From assembly GCA_034509425.1 (NCBI GenBank), contig JAVTVJ010000667.1, forward strand, positions 440,001 through 504,000: a DNA stretch of 64,000 nt, read 5' to 3'. Both the position numbers and the translations under genes were made by a program. Source of the stretch: Eopsaltria australis (taxonomy: Eukaryota; Chordata; Aves; Passeriformes; Petroicidae). The notes beneath the pieces were generated by a model, which ran no database searches, was not told the DNA's origin, and worked only from the letters and a program-made list of their open reading frames with translations. Positions 13,633 to 23,555 of the stretch are shown here, piece by piece. Positions within the stretch are counted from its first letter, which is position 1. Each line of letters begins with the position of its first letter.

Positions 13633-13852
13633 ATATTTTGATTAAATATTAGGAAAAATATCTTCACTGAAAGCATGATCAGGCATTGGAAAAACCAGCC
13701 CAGGGCAGTGGTACAATACTATCCTTGGAAGTGCCCAAAAGGGGTGTTGGTGTGGCCCTTGGGGGACGTGCTTTGGTGGTGCTGAGTCAGCAGCTGGACC
13801 TGGATGATTTGAGAGGTCTTTTCCAACTTAAACGATTCTGTGATCCTGTATG
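13633..13852 (+). mobile_element. CR1 LINE 3' end fragment, plus strand
   Basis: The stretch follows the usual bird CR1 3' untranslated region: a TATTAGGAAAAAT block near 13648, a segment like 'GGCATTGGAA...CCCAGGGCAGTGG' near 13682-13712, 'CTTGGAAGTG' near 13722, then the terminal 'AGAGGTCTTTTCCAACTTAAACGATTCTGTGAT' type ending near 13812-13845. It is 5'-truncated to about 220 bases, as is typical for CR1, and substituted throughout, so the insertion is old. The terminal form (TTTTCCAAC plus ACGATTCTGTGA) is shared with the CR1 at 41650. It has no coding capacity. Confidence 0.88.
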
Positions 13853-14750
13853 GATCCTACATTCATTTATATAGCTACACATGAAAGCTAGAAATGCCAC
13901 TCCCTGGGCAGTTTTAGCTGTCAGTTTCCTTCCCCATACAAAGACGCAGTTTGTCTCAGCAGATGGGCCAAGTGATCCATCCTGTCAGGTACAGTGCCTC
14001 CAGCAGTGGCCTGTGCCTGGTGCATGGGGAGCCCTCCCTCCTGGCAGCACCTGGCCAAATGCATGCTGCTGAACAGAAAGGACAAATTTCTCCTCAGGCC
14101 CTGCAGCACTGACCTGGTGTACTATTGACACACACAAAGACAAATGCTCTATCCAAATCTTGGGCTGTTGCAGGTCACCTTCGCACCTGCAGAGCCAAGA
14201 CAGCCCCTTAGGTGATGTTTGGGCACGGCACATGCGGGAAGCCAGGGAGCTCCAGACACAAAAGGCATCTGTGCAGACTGAAACATGGCCTGCAGGAAGG
14301 CCCTGCAGCAGAGGACAGCCCAGGCCCAGGGCATCTCCCCCCGCCATGGCCTGATCCTCATTCACAGCAGGAGAGCTCGACATGGAGGATGAGCCTAAAC
14401 TTGATTTAGATTGTCAAAGGCACCATCTATCTGCTTTATATTTCAGGATGATTGAAATATCTGAGTACTGCCAGTCATTTCCAGCAAATAAAACCCCCAC
14501 CTCTATGGACTTACCAGATTTTGAAGATAAAAAGGCCAGGGACCCGTGTAGACATGACGCAGAGCACAGGAGAAGGAAAGGAGATGGGCCTTGTACTCAG
14601 TCCTGCCCAAATCCCCAGAGACCAGCACCACGCCCAGCTGTGGCAGGCTGGGAGCACACCTTTGTCTTGGATATTCATTATGAAAGCCTTATTAGGAACT
14701 CCTTGATTTCCTGAGGAATGGGAACAGCCAGAGGAGAGTTTAAAGCAGAG
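13853..14750. other. G+C-richer unique DNA, no gene seen
   Basis: Between two CR1 remnants the base composition rises, and frames are correspondingly longer on both strands (up to 132 codons at 13985-14383 minus and 110 codons at 14382-14714 plus). They overlap one another and show no recognisable domain. I read this as composition, not coding. Confidence 0.55.
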
Positions 14751-14825
14751 AGAATCAAGGAATCTCCTGAGCTGGAAGGGACCCACGAGGATCATGGAGT
14801 CCATGTCCTGCCCCTGCACAGGACA
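14751..14825 (-). mobile_element. CR1 LINE terminal fragment, minus strand
   Basis: Read on the plus strand, this begins AGAATCAAGGAATC, continues GAGCTGGAAGGGACCCAC and 'AGGATCATGGAGTCCA', and ends with 'CTGCCCCTGCACAGGACA'. This is the reverse complement of the 3' end of a CR1 subfamily whose terminus reads GAGTTGGAAGGGACCCAC. Only about 75 bases remain, an extreme 5' truncation. It lies about 900 bases from the plus-strand CR1 at 13633 and belongs to a different terminal type, so the two are independent insertions. Confidence 0.85.
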
Positions 14826-17800
14826 GAAGAAGGAGATTGGAGATTCAAACCTGCTAGATGAGGAAGAAGGATGAATGTATCAGGAAATATTTTCTTGATA
14901 ATTTTATCAGAAACCTAAATTATTGGGGTTTAAAAAAATTAAAAGGAATTAAAAAAAAAAAAAAAAGGAAAGGAAAGCTCGCCATTCAGCAGTTCAACTC
15001 CAGATCTCCATAACACTTTCAAATGAAGGCATTACCACAGAGCACATTTTATTCCCAGAGACACTCTTGAGCTTGAGCAGAGGGGATTTGCATCTGTAAA
15101 AAGGACGGAGAGAAGGAGACAGCAAGGCTTAGCCTTTGTATCCTTCACCAGAGCTGGAGGAGGGGAAAGCCCAAGGAAGGGGGTGTTTGACCCTCACCTG
15201 GGTAACAAAGAGATTGAAGACAAAAACATTTTACTCCAACAGGCCCACCTCCTTTTTGTTCCCCCAACTCTAGCAGAGAAATCAGAGCTGCAATCTCCTG
15301 TTGTCAGGGGCTAATACATAAATAAATAAAGGCCCAGATAAGATAACAACAGCCACAACAACAACAAAACATGTAGCAGCAGCAGGGGCAGGAAGGATCA
15401 GCATCTGCTTTAATTAAAAATCTGCCTTCATTGATTTTTTTTTAAAGGAACACATTTGTAGGGATATGAAGAAAATGCTTCTACTCCATCTTAGTTCAAT
15501 GAGTGGTGTATGTCCGCTGTTAGCTACAAATAAGCCTTTGATCATTTTACTGCTTTCTGCAAAAAATAATTTTCCTGTGTATTTTCCTTTTTTTTCTCCT
15601 TTTAAATTGGGAGCTTAAAGAGGGGAGCGGCAATAGACAGATCTACTTGGGAAACCTCTGATTGAGGGTGGGGGAGAGAGCAAGGAGAGGAGAAATGAAA
15701 ATAAATACACAAAGCTGCATCTAGCAAGGAGGAATCAAATTGCCAGAGTCCAGGGGCTGAAACAACCAACTGTACCAGCCTCAGCTCAGAAAACCCAAAA
15801 TACTGTGCCTGCTGCTCCGAGCTGCCTACACTCCTCTCCAAACATAACAATTAGAAGCATGTTGGTGTATTAAAATTGCAGGAAAGCATGAATTTGAGCC
15901 CAAATTTAACTGGAGTGCTTCATTGTCCTCACCCTCAGAGGACAACTGAGGAATAAGGGAGGAGGCAATGTGGGAAATGCTGGTCCGCGTGGGGGTGGGA
16001 CATGGAGGACAGAGTTTTCCTTGCCAGAGATGGCACTTAGCAGTGCAAAGCCAAACATGTGAGGATGGAGCTGGGTGGCAGAGAGCTGCCCTCCTTCCCA
16101 GGGAGAGAGCCTTGGTGGAGGCAGTGTGGGTCCCACTTCTGCTGCCAACTCAACAATATTTGTATGGAAATCACTCATGTTTCCCGCTGTAAAATGAGCT
16201 TAAGACCACTTTGCCTGCCTCCCAGGGCTTCCTGAGGGTAAGGAGATTAAAGGTTTGGAAGCATGTGGGCACCACAGCAGTGGGGAGCAGAGGCCAGCGT
16301 GGCACAGCCGGGGCTTGGGGGGGTGCAGAGCCAATGGCAGCCACCAGGCTTGGGTCCTGCTGCCTTCACATGTCACACAAGTGTGAGAAGACATTGCAGG
16401 TGGTGGCACTAAGGCAAAGTAGGCTTATTGCCTGGTCAACAAGGGATTTTAATGCAGCTTCTATCCGCCTCCCTCCTCTTGCCCCAGTCACAGCAGCTGG
16501 CTTAGCGCGATGGGGCTCTCTGCTGCTTTGTGCAGAATCCCTCCCCATCCTCCTGACAGCATCAGCAACTCATCCTCAGGCTGGCCATGCTCCCTGATGC
16601 TAAGGGGAGCGCAGAAAAAAACCCAGTTTTTCCTAAAGGGCTGAGGAGTCTGAAGCTGGCCTTGGTGGGAAGGCAAGGGGAGCAGTCAGGAGGCAGCAGG
16701 GGACAAAGTGGGGCATCTCTGCTAGCGACTGTGTGCTGGCACAACCTGCTCCAAGATCCCAGTGAGTAGATGTGTCCCTTTTGGCTGTGGGTGTCTTTTT
16801 GCACAGTCTCTGAGGGGTTTCTTTCCATGGTTGTACATCGTCCTGACCATCAGCCCATGACTTCCCAAGGGTCTGGGAGGTGCACGGGGTAGGACACGGT
16901 GTATCACCGGACATTTGCAGCTTCCTACCTTTAAAGTGCATGCCTCAGAGCTCAGTTTCTTCTAGGGGTTGCTGCTGAGGAGAGGAGCAGGAAGGTTTTT
17001 CTGTCCCCAGGGGCACCATGGCATGGGACACACATCACAGGGTCACAGCACTGGATCTTGCTCCTCTGTGGCCTCACCACTGCTGGCTTTGCACATCCCA
17101 TTCACAGGCAGCAGTAACAGTGTGAGAGGGTCCCTGCATGTGCATGTGTACCCACTGTATTAATACATATGTATGTGTATTTTTACATATCAGTTCTATA
17201 GGGCTCAGCAACATCAAAAGGAACCTGGATAATCAGAGCAGAAGATATAAAAGATCAAACAGAATATCTTTTAAACAGATCTGAGAAGCTTAATTTTCAT
17301 CCAATGTTACTGCAGGAGCTTTTCCTTCTTTTTTTTTCTCCCTCTCTCCATTTTTTTCCCACTTCCATGAGTTTCTTTGATCTGTTTTGATGTCTTTTTC
17401 AGCTCCTCTTTCAAAAAAACTCTTTTAAAACCTTTTTTTTTTTCTGCTTTTCCTTTCCCCGAAAGTCATGGAGGCTTCTAAGAGTAAGAAACTAGCTACA
17501 TGCAGCATCTCCCCACACACTTTCCTCCCCACAATGCTCATGCACTCCACAGTCCCTGCTCTGCTCAGAAACCTCTGACTCCAGGGCAGAGGGATGAAAT
17601 TAAAACTGCACTGAGTGAAATGTTATTTCCTTCATGTCAAGGGTTTTCAACTCGGTCACTTTTGAGTCTTGTTCAGGGTTTGAATTGGACTACATTTGTG
17701 GCAAAAGCTGTTCCCTCGGTTGTATGTCTAGCAAAAGGCCAACTTCACAGAGAGAAACCCGGCAGGCTTCATTTCAGACCTGTGCTATCAGTTCACATTG

Positions 17801-18959
17801 ACAAGGATGTGAGTGTAGGGTCAGGTCACCTGAGTTTTCCCTTTGATTTCCTTGAGGCCTGGGCAAAGTTACTTAACTTTTCAGCCTAACTACTGAAAAA
17901 ATTACTAACTTCTGCAAATCTGCTTTGCCTATAGGCAACAAGGAAAAATTAAATTTCACCCATGGATGAAAATCACCGGAGAGGAAATGCTCTCTCCACA
18001 GCTCTATGGCTCATTTTTCACTCTGGTCAGGGGCACACCAGAACATCTCCTCTTAGTTCTCCCTGGTGGTTCACGGTCTGGTGTCCCTTCAACACCCTGC
18101 AGGACCAAGCTCCCATATGCACCATTACCCCATGCCATGCTCAGATGTGCCACCTCAACCCTAACACCCTGGCATTGCATCCCAGCAGTTCTCCACAGGT
18201 CACCTGGCCACATGTGGGGCAGCTGATGCTCCCCATATGCTCCCAACAGCCTCTCCCAGCTGTCTATCCCATTCCTGGTTTTGCTCCTCTTTCTGTGGCA
18301 GACACACTTTCAGAAAGGCTTTCTCCAGTGAAAGGAGCACTCGCCAGCACTTCAGAGCAGGCTCTCCACAGCAGGCACCAAGAACAGGCAAGAGCTAAAC
18401 AATATCAGCTGAGTGAAGTCAGGTGAATATATGTGGCAGGGCACTGCAGGGGATGGCTGTCTGCTGGGCAGAGGGCAGATAAAGCCAAAACTCTTTTTAC
18501 ACTAGCCTTAAGCAGGCTGCAAGCAACTTCTCAGGATGCCAAGGCTCACATTCCTGCATTAAGGCTCTCCCTCCCTCAACAGCTAGTGCCAGAGCAGTAG
18601 GAATGCTGGTCCTGTTCTTCTAATTAATATGATTTCGATCTCTCAGAGTGTCCTCAGAGCCCAGATAAAATGGAGAAAGTGTAAATACTGTACAGAAACA
18701 CACAGACTCACAAGACTGCCTCGTCTTTCAAGCCGAGTTAGCCTTTCTTGCAGCAAGCAGATGAGCTCAGAGGAATGGGGAAAAAAAAGCCTGAGCTATT
18801 ACAGCAGAAGTTTTGTGTGAAACCAAAACTGCCCTGCAGATTGGAAATCTATTTTCAGTCATTCCAGTTCCTTCCAAAATACTAATAATAATAATTGAAG
18901 TTCTGAGGCTTTTCAAGTAATTTTTATCCACCAGCCTCCTCTGAAGTACAAAGCCAGCT
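14826..18959. other. Unique DNA with G+C-rich middle, no gene seen
   Basis: There is a 16-base poly(A) run at 14951-14966, a perfect octamer ATTTGCAT at 15086-15093, and a G+C-richer part around 15960-17100. Many overlapping frames appear in that part (up to 128 codons at 16211-16597), as well as at 17500-17889 and 17962-18426. None shows a domain, signal peptide or repeat I recognise, and both strands are open in the same places, so chance is the likelier reading. No CR1 or LTR is recognised. Confidence 0.5.
17319..17460. repeat. Polypyrimidine (T/C) tract
   Basis: About 140 bases are dominated by T and C, with T runs at 17330-17338 and 17433-17443 and a short A interruption at 17413-17430. 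Low-complexity DNA of this type is common in introns. TTTTTCAG near 17395-17402 would pass as a splice acceptor, but no open exon with a sensible product follows, so I do not call one. Confidence 0.75.
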
Positions 18960-19230
18960 CATGCCTGTCAGGCCAGCTGGGCTGAGCTCAATCCGAGACA
19001 CAGGGTGCCAGAAATTTAATCCTGAATTTCCCAAATCTAATCGAAATGGCACAAGCCATGATTAATAATTCACTACTTTATTACTGATACGATGCCTCGG
19101 ACTATCACAGCGTCTGAATAATTGATTTGCCAAGAGGGGCGACATGTCCTTTCCTAAAGCAGAGAAAGTTTGACCAAAGAGTTGCTGTGTAAAGCTGGCT
19201 AAATGTTTTTAAATAGTTTGAGACTAGATC
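18960..19230. promoter_or_regulatory. Candidate conserved non-coding element
   Basis: The segment keeps several CpGs (ATCCGAG, TAATCGAAAT, GATACGATG, CCTCGGAC, AGCGTC, GGCGAC) and has dense ATTA/TAAT cores around 19015-19125, including ATTAATAATTCA. There are no low-complexity runs and no open frame of note. This combination is typical of developmental enhancers conserved between birds and mammals. That is an inference from texture; I cannot align it. Confidence 0.3.
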
Positions 19231-20299
19231 TCTGACATTCACTTGGTGTCTAAGGACAAGCTGGGAAGAGGCAGACAGGAAGTTTTATACCATCCTCCAC
19301 AGCACAGATCAGTCTCTGCACAGTCTAGAAACAAAGGGAAAGAAAGGTGAGAAAATACTGGAAGATAAGGAAATTGAGCTACCAGAAGAAAGAATCCTTA
19401 TCCTACAAAGTATGCATAGTATGAGTATTAGCTGCCTTTAGATTTGATTCATTAGGTCTGTGTCCCCTTTCTGCCACACTGACCTCTGCTTTGAGTAATG
19501 ATGGTTCAGATCCATTGAGTCTAAGGGATGGTGAATGTCCATAGAAGAGCTGCGCAAAATTTGGTGTAACATAGCCAGACTTTGTATTTTCTCATCCTGG
19601 AAGGCTGACAGAAATCTGGATGACAGTCCTACTGTGCCTTAGGATTAGAGGCAAATTTGGGCTAGAAATGGTGTTTCAAAGTTCTCCAGAACTGACAGCC
19701 CCATATCTGGGCCTTGAAAATGCCTAGAGCCAGTATTTCAGTTTGAACAGTGAACAAAATTTCCATGTCCCATCAAAATTAGACATCAACTTTCCTGTTT
19801 GTAAAATAGAGATATTGAGCCCTGGTGCACAGTTTTCTACATATTCCTTTGGATGGACAAGAACTCTGAGTACTTTAAACCACTGCTGTTGTCTCAACTG
19901 GTGTGGAATGGTGACAGTATCGTGCAAATAGAGTTCTGAAGAATCAGAGGTACCTTGGTGAGGGCAAACTGTGGCCCTGCATTTAGAAAAATTATTATTT
20001 GAACTGTTTATCTCCTGCCACACATGCAAGGTGACAGGTCTACCGGAAAGCAATCCCATCTACATGCAGTTTTGTTGAAATTTTCAGAGCAAATGGCAGC
20101 TTCTGGCACTTTCAGGGAGCAAAAGACAACAAAACAAAGCATTTTAACTGCTGAAAAAGCAGTCCTCCACCTTTTTTCTTTTCCACTTTATTGTAATACA
20201 GAATTTTGTACTTATAAAACAAGTCACCTACTGAGCTAGTAGCAAAGGGGTTAACATAATTGGGGCTGTTTTCTCCCCCTCTCCACTTTGCCTTCGGTA
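19231..20299. other. Unique non-coding DNA, no gene seen
   Basis: Average A+T-rich unique DNA. The longest frame is 111 codons on the minus strand (19724-20059), without recognisable features. No repeat families are seen. Confidence 0.6.
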
Positions 20300-20715
20300 G
20301 TTAAATCGAAAGCAAGTGGTACTGCCTTATTACTATCATTGTGCTGAGATATTGCATTAAAGGAGTTTAGGGTTTCAAATTGAATGTCAAATATAATATC
20401 ACAGTGGAAACTTGAAGTGTGCAGCTGAGCTGCTCAGCTCCAGAGGGTTAACGCTGCCTGCCCGCCTGCCCAATAGCACTGCGAGCCACTGATCTCCATT
20501 TCAGCCCACTGAGCCATCTTCAGATGCTCACCACGACTTGCAGGCAGGAGAAGGGGGCCCTGATGGATGTCAGGCAGCTGCAGATGGAGAGAAAGAGAGT
20601 TCAGTGTAACGAATTGATTGCTGGGGAATTGATTGGAGTTCTGTATTGCCTCAGCTGTAGCAGCCGATCATAACTAATCAACCCTTTGTCACTTCAGACT
20701 GGAGCAGCGTCATGC
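20300..20715. promoter_or_regulatory. Candidate conserved non-coding element
   Basis: The segment contains retained CpGs (TTCGGTAG, AATCGAAAG, TTAACGCTG, CCCGCC, TGCGAG, CACGAC, TAACGAATTG, GCCGATC), repeated CAGCTG E-boxes (around 20570-20580) and paired GAATTGATTG-type motifs at 20611-20636. One plus-strand frame of 49 codons begins at an ATG at 20524 and ends at 20673; I do not recognise the peptide. The texture fits an enhancer better than an exon, since no flanking splice pair gives a known product. Confidence 0.32.
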
Positions 20716-22319
20716 TTGGACCAGGGATGGGGAGAATGTCTTTCATTTTCCTTGGTAGAAAAGTTCCTTGTTGGAAAAGAACCGTGGCCATTGCCATATG
20801 ATTTTTCTACCTCAGTGCTTAGAAGCTGAATAGTTTCAGGTTTGCAGTCATTTTCTAGGGGCATAGACACGATATTGCCAGTGCTTTCCTCTAGTTCTTT
20901 TTTTTTTTCTTTACACTTCCTTGGTCTGATTTATCCTTTTTCTGCAGGGGACATTAATGAAGTATGCTGTATGATGGAAAAAATACATAGTACCACATAC
21001 AGGCTTAATACTGGAAATGTGTTTTTATCCTCTTGTTAATGTGAACTAAAGTGTATTAAATCAAATCACTGAGAAAAGCAGATTAGACCTATTCACAGTT
21101 TGGAGGAATCCATATGTAGCCCGGAGAACAAATTCCCATTGAAGCAAATTTTCATTCAGTGCAATGAGTTGTCACTGTAATGAGTTCTTGGGGTAAATAC
21201 TTTATTCTGGTACCTTTTCTTAAGTGGTTGGAGAACTGCCAGTGTTGTTCATCTTTCCAGCCTCACTGACATCACTGCAGCTATGTCCTCCTTATACCAA
21301 AACTAGAGCTGTTTAGAAAACTGACCTGACACCACAAAATTGTCTTTCAAGCGCTGTGAAAATCTTAGACTTAACCTATACTTCTAGTCTGCCGAAATAA
21401 TTTGAAAGAGCCCTGGAAATCTTGTTCGTAGTCTTTGTGCATGATCAGTTTGAGGATCAAGAAAACTTTCTTCTCATCCTCCTTCTCTCCCTACTTTCCT
21501 TATAAACCCTCCCTGAGCATAGCCCGTGTGTGACTAAAAGGTGCCTCACTTTCTGATTCCCTAAAGGTCTGTCCTGAGATGTCATGCCCAGTCTCGAACT
21601 GGCATCTGAGACTGCCCAGAGGGACTGGTTCACCATTTAGTGTGGGCAGGAGCTCATTAGCTGCTTCTCCTGATAGCTGAGACAGGTAATGCAGGGCACA
21701 CCCCACTCACCACATCACTCCGGTGAACGAAAACACGGCAAAAGCACCTGCTGTGCCTGTGCATAACTTGCAGAGAGGAAAAGGGAGGCTTCCTCTCTCC
21801 AAATTCACTGTTCAGCACAGAAGTTACATGTATCCATGCAGCTCTCTGCTCTGCAGGGAACTGTGACACATGCTGGATTTAACATGTATGTTAATTCACA
21901 CACAGTTTTAGGACAGGCTTCAAGTTACCCGTGTGTGTCAGTGCTTTGCTGGACAGGAATGGATCAAGCCAGGCCTTGGAAGAAGCATTGCTAATTGCCA
22001 AAGAGTACTTTTGCACTTGGCGTCATCTTTTGATTATAAAAATATCTACAAGCAATTATCAAAGTAAAGTCCACTCATCACATGAATTGTGGTATACGCA
22101 CTGTTGACCTATTGCAAATTAAAAGATATTTTTTTCAATGTAAATGCTTGAAAGAGAAAAACCATCCCCAAAGCAGGTGGAAATGGATAGAGCTGTAGCG
22201 CAAATCTGCTGAGAGTGAGAACACCTCATGTAGGAAAGTCTTGGATCAACTCCACAAGTGTGATACAACTTTTTCCCTTTCATTATTCTACATCCTTCAA
22301 GTACACTGAAGAAAGATGG
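20716..22319. other. Unique non-coding DNA, no gene seen
   Basis: Unique A+T-rich DNA with a T-run near 20899-20909. A smaller TAAT/TTATCA-containing patch at 22015-22085 (for example TGATTATAAAAATATC) resembles the edge of a conserved element but is too short to call separately. No gene is recognised. Confidence 0.55.
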
Positions 22320-22620
22320 TAACTTTAGTTGATGCTGTGTCTTTGTGTTTGTTTACGGTGTTGCACATTGTCTTGTAAAAGATTATAAAGAAAAGAAACC
22401 TAAAAACCTGCAGGCTTAAGTTAGAATTTTATAGCCCTGTTGGGAAATAACATGGCGGGAGCAGCAGGCTCATCCTACAGATGCATTATATTTTGTGACA
22501 AACTCTGATGCATGCAGAACATCCATCAATCACTGAGATAATTTTCCATCTCATCAATTATGCAAATTAAATCAGAAAAACTATGTTCAAATAACGCTAA
22601 GGGCCTGACATAAACCCAGG
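22320..22620. promoter_or_regulatory. Candidate CNE with octamer site
   Basis: A perfect POU octamer ATGCAAAT at 22560-22567 is embedded in ATTA cores (TCATCAATT before it, TAAATCAG after it), with a further TAATTTTCC near 22540 and an AATCACTGAG run. A forkhead-like TGTTTGTTTAC lies at about 22345-22356. There is no repeat match and no frame of interest. POU/homeodomain clusters of this sort are common in conserved developmental enhancers; conservation itself is untested. Confidence 0.3.
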
Positions 22621-23490
22621 AAAGCGAGGCAGCTTGGAGCGAAGGTTGAAATCCTGCCTTCCCTCTGCCCAGCCATGCACTGGATTTTCAGGAGACAGGC
22701 TGTGCATGACTGCCATGGAAAAGCAGTCTTTTTGTTCCTGCCAGGAGCTCCAGTATCAGCCAACCATGCCATGGCCGCTAACCGGAGCCTGAGGGGCAGA
22801 CCTTCCTATTCCTTTGGCTGATACTCAATATCCATTCTTTCCAGGCTGATTAGGGCCAGGACTTACCTAAGGTGGTTGCGAGGGTGTTCCATGGCCTTTA
22901 GCACCACAGCCCTGATGACTGTGATGCTGATGGACAGGCTGAGCTATGACCCATTGGGTGTGTGAAGTCAGAGGGTGGAGGGAGAAGCCTTAACTCTCAG
23001 TGGCTGCATTCATGTCCCATCTCCCAAAGAAATGCCAACACAAAGAAACTCCTCCTATGGTGATCCTGCACCTCTCACGTGACTTATTCCTACTTTTCTG
23101 GTTTTTTTCTACTGTGACATCTCTTAATGAACAGAGCCATACCTGGAGAGAGGAAATCCATCCCTTTTGGAAGAGTGGCAGGGAGCTCACACAGGTGGCA
23201 GACACTGCCCACATGAAGATATTGTCATTCTCCCAGCAGATCTTCCTCAAAGGCAGAGCAGTACAGTGCGAGTTAAATGCCTCAAAGCTCAAAGTGACAA
23301 GAATGACAGTGGATAAGACATTTGTTAGCTTTTCAGGGCTTTGGAGCAATCTTGCAATCAAAACTGCTGTCTTCTCATTGATGCCATGTTGTCACCATGA
23401 AGCCTTGAGAAACTACAAACATCAATGTGGGTAATGTAAAGCAACTGCCAAGTCGTGGAACAAGGAAGATTCTCCAATATGCTAGTTATT

Positions 23491-23555
23491 TATTACTGTT
23501 GTTGTTATTTAACAATAATAATGATAATAACAACAATAACAATAATAATAATAAC
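23491..23555. repeat. AAC/AAT trinucleotide repeat with hairpin
   Basis: An imperfect trinucleotide repeat begins as GTTGTTGTTATT and switches to AATAATAATGATAATAACAACAATAAC-like units. GTTGTTATT at 23501-23509 is exactly complementary to AATAACAAC at 23526-23534, so one strand can fold into a hairpin with a 16-base loop. The asparagine-rich frame across it is a translated microsatellite. Confidence 0.9.

Noticed and set aside
14951..14966. Poly(A) run as the tail of a processed pseudogene
   Set aside because: No polyadenylation signal at the right distance and no recognisable gene sequence upstream.
20524..20673. 49-codon frame with an ATG inside the CNE candidate
   Set aside because: The peptide matches no family I know, and no splice or start context singles it out; kept only as a test in the findings.
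22990..23434. 144-codon plus and 123-codon minus frames over the same DNA
   Set aside because: Open frames on both strands with no recognisable domain point to chance absence of stops.
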